A stretch of 21,372 nt of DNA from assembly GCA_023245515.1 (NCBI GenBank), contig JAHFKE010000014.1, positions 1 through 21,372 on the forward strand, in the 5' to 3' direction. Under the pieces are notes generated by a model. It made no database searches, had not been told where the DNA came from, and was given only the letters and a program-made list of their open reading frames with translations. This DNA comes from Candidatus Levyibacteriota bacterium (lineage in GTDB: Bacteria; Patescibacteriota; Microgenomatia; Levybacterales; UBA12049). Below are positions 13,063 through 18,559 of this stretch, piece by piece (the stretch's first letter is position 1; each line of letters starts with the position of its first letter). The translations under genes were made by a program, and so were the position numbers.

Positions 13063-14220
13063 ATGCTAATTAAGCCTCAGTCAACAAATTTTGCCAAGAT
13101 CAGAGTCGTGGGTATCGGTGGCGGTGGAAGTAATGCTATTGGTTCCATGATTTCCCACGGATTCATCAAGGGCGTTGATTTCGTAGCTGTTAATACCGAT
13201 GCACAGGCACTTCTCCTCAATAAGGCAGACACAAAAATCCAGATCGGCGAACAGTTCACCAAAGGACTTGGGAGTGGTGGAGATCCTGATATAGGCAGAC
13301 AGGCTGCTGAGGAGTCCAGGGAGAAGATAAAGCATATGCTAGAAGGATCTGACATGGTCTTTCTCACAGCAGGTATGGGCGGAGGCACAGGAACAGGAGC
13401 GACTGCTGTCGTAGCGGAAATTGCTAAAGAAGTAGGTGCGTTAACTGTGGCTGTCGTCACAAAGCCATTCATGTTCGAAGGTACACGCCGAATGGTGACT
13501 GCTGAAGAAGGAGTAGATAGTCTCAAGGATAAGGTAGACACGCTCATTGTCATTCCAAATCAGAGAATTTTGGATGTTGTAGATCGCAAGCTTTCTCTCA
13601 TCGATGCTTTTAAAGTCGCTGACTCGGTTCTGAATCAGGGAGTGCAGGGAATATCAGAGATCATTACGATGCCGGGACTTATTAACGTCGATTTCGCAGA
13701 CGTCAGAAGTATTATGGCTGATGCGGGATCAGCTCTGATGGGTATCGGATCGGGAATCGGAGAGAATAGAGCACAGACTGCAGCAAGATCTGCTATCTCA
13801 TCTCCCCTGCTAGAGATCTCTATGGATGGGGCACGAGGAGTTCTCTTCAACATAGTCGGAGGACTTGATCTGACGATGACTGAGGTCGATGAGGCTGCTA
13901 AGCTGATCTCGGCTGCTGCTGATCCTGATGCGAACATCATTTTTGGAGCTACTATTGATGAGTCTATGCATGATCAGATCCGCATCACGGTGGTAGCGAC
14001 AGGCTTTGATCAGACCAAACAGCGTCTTCAGCAATACGTCATCCAGCAGCCACAACCCCAACCTGTCATCCCTGGCACCAATTTAGTACAGCAGGAAGAT
14101 GCAAGTGCTAACGCTACTACTAATGACAACAAAACTGCAAATGATAATCCCCAGGACAAAAAAGAAGAAAACCCCGAAGACGAATGGGACATTCCCGCAT
14201 TTCTACGACAAAGGAATTAG
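13063..14220 (+). CDS. ftsZ: Cell-division GTPase FtsZ
   Basis: FtsZ is the tubulin homologue that forms the cytokinetic ring. The 385 residues cover the whole protein. Key motifs are VVGIGGGGSNAIG (15-27), VAVNTDAQAL, the tubulin signature AGMGGGTGTGA (103-113) and TKPFMFEG. Then come RILDVVDRKLSLIDAF and the T7 loop NVDFADVRSIM, whose aspartates complete the GTPase site of the next subunit. The C-terminal linker is short and rich in Gln, Asn, Pro and Lys. The conserved C-terminal peptide WDIPAFLRQRN matches the FtsA-binding tail, so FtsA-FtsZ coupling is expected. The gene is richer in G+C than the small genes that follow, and a terminator lies 30 nt after its stop codon. Confidence 0.97.
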   Translation: MLIKPQSTNFAKIRVVGIGGGGSNAIGSMISHGFIKGVDFVAVNTDAQALLLNKADTKIQIGEQFTKGLGSGGDPDIGRQAAEESREKIKHMLEGSDMVFLTAGMGGGTGTGATAVVAEIAKEVGALTVAVVTKPFMFEGTRRMVTAEEGVDSLKDKVDTLIVIPNQRILDVVDRKLSLIDAFKVADSVLNQGVQGISEIITMPGLINVDFADVRSIMADAGSALMGIGSGIGENRAQTAARSAISSPLLEISMDGARGVLFNIVGGLDLTMTEVDEAAKLISAAADPDANIIFGATIDESMHDQIRITVVATGFDQTKQRLQQYVIQQPQPQPVIPGTNLVQQEDASANATTNDNKTANDNPQDKKEENPEDEWDIPAFLRQRN

Positions 14221-14249
14221 GGGAAGACGGATTGATTGATAAGTATTTG

Positions 14250-14273
14250 AGGCACTTAAAGGTGTCTTTTTTT
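14250..14273 (+). terminator. Intrinsic terminator after ftsZ
   Basis: AGGCAC (14250-14255), loop TTAAAG and GTGTCT (14262-14267) form a six-pair stem with one G-T pair, followed directly by a run of Ts to 14273. It would end the division-gene transcript. It also lies just before the ATG of the next small gene (14280), so it is inside that gene's leader if that gene is reached by read-through. Confidence 0.7.
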
Positions 14274-14279
14274 ATATAT

Positions 14280-14729
14280 ATGAAAAAAACTAAAAATAAA
14301 CTATCTAATAAAAAGAAGCGTTTTACTCCTGTAAATCAGAAGAAAAAATATTTAATTAAGGAAGATAACCTGGGCAAGGCAAGCAGCACAGTAAAAAAGG
14401 ACTTTTATCTATCTGACACTGATAGAATTACATATTGCTATGAACATCTATCTAAGTCTGGGCAGGTAGTCAAGGTTGTGAACGTATCTTACGAAGTTAA
14501 TATTCAAGAAGAATGGATTACTGTAGTAAGATTTGATAGCGACCACGGCTATCTGCACAGGCACACAAGGATTTCCTTGAACAATAGAGCTACTATAGTT
14601 GATCAAAACGGTTTAGTTATTCGTGGCACAGCAAAACACTGGCTTTCTTGGTCTATTCGTCATTTGACTAAAGGTTATGATATCTACAAAAAGAAGTTTC
14701 TAAAAATAAGTAAGCTGCCTAATGAATAA
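14280..14729 (+). CDS. Small basic hypothetical protein, first gene of a two-gene cassette
   Basis: I choose ATG 14280 (149 residues). An upstream in-frame start at 14184 would overlap the end of ftsZ and the terminator. The N-terminus is lysine-rich and probably disordered (MKKTKNKLSNKKKRF). The conserved-looking core is about residues 46-145: YCYEHLSKSGQVVKVVNVSY, then EEWITVVRFDSDHGYLHRHT with histidines and aspartates close together, and a C-terminal helix LSWSIRHLTKGYDIYKKKFL. The VVRFDSDHGYLHRH pattern recalls small uncharacterised proteins (from memory, the DUF7718 group) often next to another short gene. That link is not verified. AT-rich composition compared with ftsZ suggests an acquired segment. 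Function unknown; a toxin-antitoxin-like or nucleic-acid-binding role is a guess. Confidence 0.6.
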   Translation: MKKTKNKLSNKKKRFTPVNQKKKYLIKEDNLGKASSTVKKDFYLSDTDRITYCYEHLSKSGQVVKVVNVSYEVNIQEEWITVVRFDSDHGYLHRHTRISLNNRATIVDQNGLVIRGTAKHWLSWSIRHLTKGYDIYKKKFLKISKLPNE

Positions 14730-14757
14730 TTCTTGCAAATATGCTACAGTGTTAATG

Positions 14758-14785
14758 TTGCAATACCAATAGAGTAGTATATAAT
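14758..14785 (+). promoter_or_regulatory. Strong promoter candidate for the 85-residue gene (leaderless)
   Basis: TTGCAA (14758-14763), a 16-nt spacer and a perfect TATAAT (14780-14785) end six bases before the ATG at 14792. The start of transcription would fall on or next to the start codon. Confidence 0.65.
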
Positions 14786-14791
14786 ACATAT

Positions 14792-15049
14792 ATGACAAAA
14801 CAACAGCAGACAACAGCTAATATGAAGCTTCTTGAGAAGCTAACAGAATATCTAGCAGAAAACCCACAAGAAGATACAGAAAAAGGAAGAGAGTCTTCTT
14901 ATGTCTTATTCTCTTCTCAAAATGATGAGCTTAATGTGATGAACGAAAGATTATTAAGAGCTCTCATAAATGAAGGAGACAAGGTAATAAAGGCAGAAGA
15001 AACAAAAGATAAGACTATTCCCTGGAAATTTACTCCTATATCAGCTTAA
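14792..15049 (+). CDS. Small acidic hypothetical protein, second gene of the cassette
   Basis: The 85 residues run MTKQQQTTANMKLLEKLTEY, then an acidic stretch (ENPQEDTEKGRE). A strand-helix core follows (SSYVLFSSQNDELNVMNERL then LRALINEGDKVIKAEET), and the tail is PWKFTPISA. The order EYLAENP, a short hydrophobic strand, DELNVMN and a helix ending in GDKVIKA resembles small uncharacterised proteins I associate with the DUF5647 group, but I cannot verify this. It lies 62 nt after the 149-residue gene and has its own strong promoter. Acidic next to basic, both small and both AT-rich, suggests a functional pair. There is no membrane segment or signal peptide. Confidence 0.6.
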   Translation: MTKQQQTTANMKLLEKLTEYLAENPQEDTEKGRESSYVLFSSQNDELNVMNERLLRALINEGDKVIKAEETKDKTIPWKFTPISA

Positions 15050-15138
15050 TCATATTTCTCAAATTCACTTTTATAGGAATTTATTTAACCTCAGAGATTT
15101 CATGATGGAATGTTAGCCTCCTTTATGGTTTGTTATGG
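15050..15138. other. Short gap between convergent genes
   Basis: This 89-nt gap separates the 3' end of the 85-residue gene from the 3' end of the reverse-strand metF-like gene. I see no clear terminator hairpin with a T-run, no tRNA and no convincing coding sequence. Confidence 0.4.
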
Positions 15139-16029
15139 TTATTGATGTAGGCTTTCCACGAAATCTACTAGTTGGGATGGTTGGCGAAGGGGTGCGACGA
15201 TGTAGATGCCTTGAGCTAAGCCTTCTTCTTTTATGGTATTCACTGTTTGCCTTGTCTGCTCAAAGCTCCATTCTCGTAATCCTTCAGGATTGTCTGTGTA
15301 ATGCATCGCTTGCTCATAAATAGCTTCGGGTAGCACCACTCCCTTTATCTTCCCGGCGTGAATATTTTCGACAGTCTGTATGTGTGCAAATGGCCAGATT
15401 CCAGCAAGGAGAGGCTTTTTGGAACTATCTTTTAAAAAGCGAAATGCACTTCGGGCCTGTTCTGTATCAAAAACAGGCTGACCCATAAAAATATCTGCTC
15501 CCTCTCTATCCTTGGCTTTCAGCCTTGCTCCCTCCCTGCTTAAGGTATCTGCGTTAGGATTGATTGCTGCTGCGATGACAAGATCAGGAGTCTGTCCAGT
15601 CCTGCGAAGTTCTCTATCGAGTGAGGAGATAATACCAACGGATTTAGTCTGGAAAATATTTCTAGGATCAGGGTTTCCATCGAGGGAATTATAAGGATCT
15701 CCTGTAACAATAAGAACGTTATTGATCTTTTGCTCTCTATAGCCGTGACTGACTTGCATGAGGATGGGTTCAAGTGCTGTGTCCCGGGCTGTAACGTGTG
15801 GCATGACTTCCAGGTCGAGAGCTGAAAGTCTTGATGCGACATCAAATGAGCTCATGCAATCCCGTCTGGATCCATTTATGTCAAAAACAGTAATGCCACT
15901 TTCTCTGAGATCCAAAACGCTACTGAGAAGATTAGGAAATTCAGATTCTGCTGGGGGATCAAGCTGGACGGTAACGATAAATTCCCCATCGTTTATCTGT
16001 GCTCTGAGTTTGGGATTTTCTCTACTCAT
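15139..16029 (-). CDS. metF: Methylenetetrahydrofolate reductase-family protein (MetF-like)
   Basis: This FAD-dependent family reduces 5,10-methylene-THF to 5-methyl-THF for methionine synthesis. The 296 residues are the usual length of a single-domain MetF. Motifs in order are EFIVTVQLDPPAES (family E..PP strand), VMPHVTARD (usually HLTCRD), NNVLIVTGDPYNS (usually LRGDPP), AAINPNAD and GADIFMGQPVFD (usually QPFFD). The last is LAGIWPFAHIQTVENI (usually GI.P). The pattern resembles the reductase half of homocysteine methyltransferase-MTHFR fusions more than E. coli MetF, but no methyltransferase domain is attached. It is the only reverse-strand gene in the window and is divergent from the glycosidase gene. 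Folate enzymes are patchy in Patescibacteria, so the cofactor supply is uncertain. Confidence 0.8.
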   Translation of the reverse strand: MSRENPKLRAQINDGEFIVTVQLDPPAESEFPNLLSSVLDLRESGITVFDINGSRRDCMSSFDVASRLSALDLEVMPHVTARDTALEPILMQVSHGYREQKINNVLIVTGDPYNSLDGNPDPRNIFQTKSVGIISSLDRELRRTGQTPDLVIAAAINPNADTLSREGARLKAKDREGADIFMGQPVFDTEQARSAFRFLKDSSKKPLLAGIWPFAHIQTVENIHAGKIKGVVLPEAIYEQAMHYTDNPEGLREWSFEQTRQTVNTIKEEGLAQGIYIVAPLRQPSQLVDFVESLHQ

Positions 16030-16048
16030 CTTGTTGTTTAGTCGACTT

Positions 16049-16054
16049 ATTATA
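16049..16054 (-). promoter_or_regulatory. Candidate -10 box for the metF-like gene
   Basis: On the reverse strand a perfect TATAAT lies 19 bases before the ATG at 16029, giving a leader of about 13 nt. I see no good -35 box. It is back to back with the promoter of the glycosidase gene. Confidence 0.4.
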
Positions 16055-16077
16055 AACTAAATGTATAGAGAATTGTG

Positions 16078-16086
16078 TGATAAAAT
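16078..16086 (+). promoter_or_regulatory. Candidate extended -10 promoter for the glycosidase-like gene (leaderless)
   Basis: TGATAAAAT (16078-16086) fits an extended -10 and ends six bases before the ATG at 16093. The same spacing is seen before murG and the 85-residue gene. Confidence 0.5.
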
Positions 16087-16092
16087 AGGTCT

Positions 16093-17880
16093 ATGTCAGT
16101 TGATATACATGAAAGAGAGTCAGAAGAGAGTGCTGGAAAGGAGAAATCTGCCTTGGCATATAAAACCCGTTTGTATCGCGAAAAAGCTTCTATTCTTCAT
16201 AATGTAGATATTGTCCACGCACCAGTTTCTGCGGCTGCGAAACTTGATGAAATCCGGTCCCCATTTGGTATGGGTGTCTATGCCAGTGGTAACGAGAATT
16301 TCGCGGCAGCTCATTTCGTCAGAGACGGAGTGCGGGTGGCTGAGGATGTTCTTCATCTCAGACCTGAAATCGCTGAGGAGACAATTTTCACTGCGGTTAC
16401 ATTTCAGGCACTCACTGATAATCCCAAGCAAGATGCGAAGAAAGGGGCATACCACCATGAATATCGTAGTAAGAAATTGATTCACAAGCAGCCTCATTTG
16501 TCAGACGAGACGCGCGAAAAAGCGGTTGAGGTTTTAAAGAAAGTAAGCTTGAAGTGGGGAGGTACAGAGGACGAAATGGCTTATTACGGAGCTCGTGATG
16601 CAACACCTCTGGTCATACGACTTATTGATAAATATGATAAAGCCTACCCCGATAAAAAAATTCTAGAAAAAGAAGTAACACGTACCACTGGAGAAAAAAT
16701 AAAAGTCAGGGAGAGTATGAAAGAGGCAGTTTCCTGTGTCGTCGGAGGTCTTCTTGATTCAGAGCGTGGTTTGCTTGAATACAAAAGAGAGAATCGATTA
16801 GGGATTAGCAACCAATATTGGAAAGATTCTGCCACCTCGCTTTTATTCAGTAACGGCGAGCCCGCTAATCACGATGGTGAGATTGCTGAAATCAGTGTAC
16901 AAGCGGTGACGTTTGATGCGTTACAGTCGGCTGATAGACTGTTGACTTCTAAAGAAAAGAATAAAATCGTTACGAAAGAAGCTGTTAAGAGGCAATTGAA
17001 TAAAGATGAAGTACGGGATATATTTACTGAGGAAGAGAGGTCTGCGCTGTTCGGCTTGCTAGACGAGGAAGAGGGATCGCAGCTAAAAGTCCTCGCGAAG
17101 ATTGTTCAAAAACAGGTTTTAAAAAAGTTCTGGATGGAAAAGGAGCAGTTCTTTGCTCCTGCGCTTGATAGAGATCCTGATACCGATGCTAGCCGTCAGC
17201 TTGATACGCTCACATCAAATCCTGTGAGCGTTCTAAGTAGTGGTATTCTGGAGGATCTGCCTGAAGATGAGAGAGATAAATATGTTCTTCCCACAGTGAG
17301 GATGCTTCTGAGTCCTGAATTTGTGACAGATGCGGGTATCCGCTGTGCAGCTCTCAGACATGAGAGGATTATTAATTTGTCCGCTTATCATTGGTCTCAT
17401 GCGGTCTGGCCCAAAGACACTGAAGAATTTGCCCAGGGTCTTGATCGATACGGTTTTAACAGTGCAGCAGAGCAGATGCGTATTCGCATGATTAATGCCG
17501 TTAACATCGCGGGTGATACGCTTGAGCTTTTTTATGTTGATGGAGAAGGAAGGACGAATTTTGACCCTCATGGCAAGCAAAAGGCTCTTAAAGAAAGTAG
17601 CGCTGAGAAGCTTACTTTTATGGCAGCTACGCAAGGGGAGGAGAATCAGGCATGGACAGATTCATCAATGATGAATGCAGAAGAGCAAATGAGAAAACAG
17701 TCTGCTTCTTCAACACGATCGAGGTTTGAAGATGAGCTTTTAACGCCTCTGCCCAAAGCTGAACTTCTCAAAACAAAAGACGAGATTGTGAAGGCATACC
17801 CCAAAGACTATTACTTTTTAATAGACACTAAAAAAGGTGAAGAACTGGATGCACAGTGGAATCCTGAATGGTGGGAATAG
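16093..17880 (+). CDS. Putative amylo-alpha-1,6-glucosidase / glycogen-debranching-type (alpha/alpha)6 glycosidase
   Basis: The 595-residue protein follows the motif order of the amylo-alpha-1,6-glucosidase superfamily: SPFGMGVYASGNENFAAAHF (56-75) then VRDGVRVAEDVL (relatives have FGRDS), GAYHHEYR (118-125; relatives GKILHE.R) and YYGARDATPLVIRLIDKY (164-181; relatives YGSVDATPLF). They continue with NQYWKDSATSLLFSNGEPA (240-258; relatives NQGWKDS), DTLTSNPVSVLSSGI (371-385) and AYHWSHAVWPKDTEEFAQGL (431-450). Further on is LELFYVDG (477-484), where relatives have PELF. D245 and E478 are the best candidates for the acid and base by analogy. No signal peptide or membrane segment is present, so it should act in the cytoplasm on alpha-glucans or oligosaccharides. 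The usual N-terminal beta-sandwich is missing. The substrate is not shown by sequence. Confidence 0.7.
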   Translation: MSVDIHERESEESAGKEKSALAYKTRLYREKASILHNVDIVHAPVSAAAKLDEIRSPFGMGVYASGNENFAAAHFVRDGVRVAEDVLHLRPEIAEETIFTAVTFQALTDNPKQDAKKGAYHHEYRSKKLIHKQPHLSDETREKAVEVLKKVSLKWGGTEDEMAYYGARDATPLVIRLIDKYDKAYPDKKILEKEVTRTTGEKIKVRESMKEAVSCVVGGLLDSERGLLEYKRENRLGISNQYWKDSATSLLFSNGEPANHDGEIAEISVQAVTFDALQSADRLLTSKEKNKIVTKEAVKRQLNKDEVRDIFTEEERSALFGLLDEEEGSQLKVLAKIVQKQVLKKFWMEKEQFFAPALDRDPDTDASRQLDTLTSNPVSVLSSGILEDLPEDERDKYVLPTVRMLLSPEFVTDAGIRCAALRHERIINLSAYHWSHAVWPKDTEEFAQGLDRYGFNSAAEQMRIRMINAVNIAGDTLELFYVDGEGRTNFDPHGKQKALKESSAEKLTFMAATQGEENQAWTDSSMMNAEEQMRKQSASSTRSRFEDELLTPLPKAELLKTKDEIVKAYPKDYYFLIDTKKGEELDAQWNPEWWE

Positions 17881-17920
17881 AGATAGTAAAAAGAGCTTCA
17901 GAATGAGGCTAATTGATGTA

Positions 17921-17949
17921 TTGACATTGCTTTGTTGATTTGTTCTAAT
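17921..17949 (+). promoter_or_regulatory. Strong promoter candidate for the pilin-like gene
   Basis: A perfect TTGACA (17921-17926), a 17-nt spacer and TCTAAT (17944-17949), preceded by TGT (extended -10), make this the best consensus promoter in the window. Transcription would start near 17956, leaving a leader of about 12 nt before the ATG at 17968. High expression, as expected for a pilin, is likely. Confidence 0.72.
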
Positions 17950-17967
17950 TAATCTAGAGATCAATAA

Positions 17968-18516
17968 ATGAAAAACTACTTTAAACAACTGCCTGGATTT
18001 ACTCTCATTGAACTTTTGATTGTCATCGGTATTTTGGGCGTTCTGGCAGCAACAATAGTGGCTACGCTTGATCCTTTCGAGCAGGTAAGAAAGTCGAGAG
18101 ACTCTGCTTTGAGAGATGCTTCAAACGAATTTCTTAATGCGAGTGTTCGATATTTTATCGGTAAGGACGTTCTTCCTTGGTATTCTGTAGCGAATGGTGG
18201 GTCAAATTGTTATACCGGAGGCAATACGCTGTCTTCTATTGCGCTAAGTAGTCTTACAACCTGTATGCAGACACTGGTAACTGACGGGGAGCTCAAGCAG
18301 GGCTTTCTTAACTCAAGTAATCTCAGTCTGATGTTCGTGACAAATCCAAACCCTCAAACATCAAATGCGAGCGATGTGATCGTTTGTTTCCTTCCTCAAT
18401 CAAAGACTCAACAAAAAGATTCTCAGACAAAATATACCCAAGGCGGTGTTACGCAAACCGCAGGAACTTGCAAATCTCAGGGTGGTAATACCTCTTGTTA
18501 CTGGTGCACGCAGTAG
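17968..18516 (+). CDS. Type IV pilin-like / pseudopilin protein
   Basis: The N-terminus is a classic class III signal: a short basic leader (MKNYFKQLPG) cut by prepilin peptidase between G10 and F11, then FTLIELLIVIGILGVLAATI with the conserved glutamate at mature position 5. The 182-residue protein continues with an amphipathic helix (EQVRKSRDSALRDASNEFLN) and a globular domain rich in Ser, Thr, Asn and Gln. Six cysteines lie in the globular part, two of them close together at the end (SCYWCTQ), so disulfides are possible. Export and assembly would need PilB, PilC and PilD-type proteins encoded elsewhere. Such pilins are common in Patescibacteria and are thought to help attachment or DNA uptake. 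The exact subtype is not decided by sequence. Confidence 0.87.
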   Translation: MKNYFKQLPGFTLIELLIVIGILGVLAATIVATLDPFEQVRKSRDSALRDASNEFLNASVRYFIGKDVLPWYSVANGGSNCYTGGNTLSSIALSSLTTCMQTLVTDGELKQGFLNSSNLSLMFVTNPNPQTSNASDVIVCFLPQSKTQQKDSQTKYTQGGVTQTAGTCKSQGGNTSCYWCTQ

Positions 18517-18523
18517 TCCATCC

Positions 18524-18552
18524 TTGAATTACATCCTCATTTGAACTACAAT
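18524..18552 (+). promoter_or_regulatory. Candidate promoter for ileS (leaderless)
   Basis: TTGAAT (18524-18529), a 17-nt spacer and TACAAT (18547-18552) end seven bases before the ATG at 18560. The start point would fall at the ATG. Confidence 0.55.
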
Positions 18553-18559
18553 TATACCT

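Noticed and set aside
13077..13553. 158-residue open frame antisense to ftsZ
   Set aside because: It lies entirely within ftsZ on the other strand, has low-complexity composition and no family motifs. It is a shadow of ftsZ codon use.
14184..14279. Longer start for the 149-residue gene, overlapping ftsZ
   Set aside because: It would place the ftsZ terminator stem inside the coding region. The residues encoded there are out-of-frame ftsZ tail.
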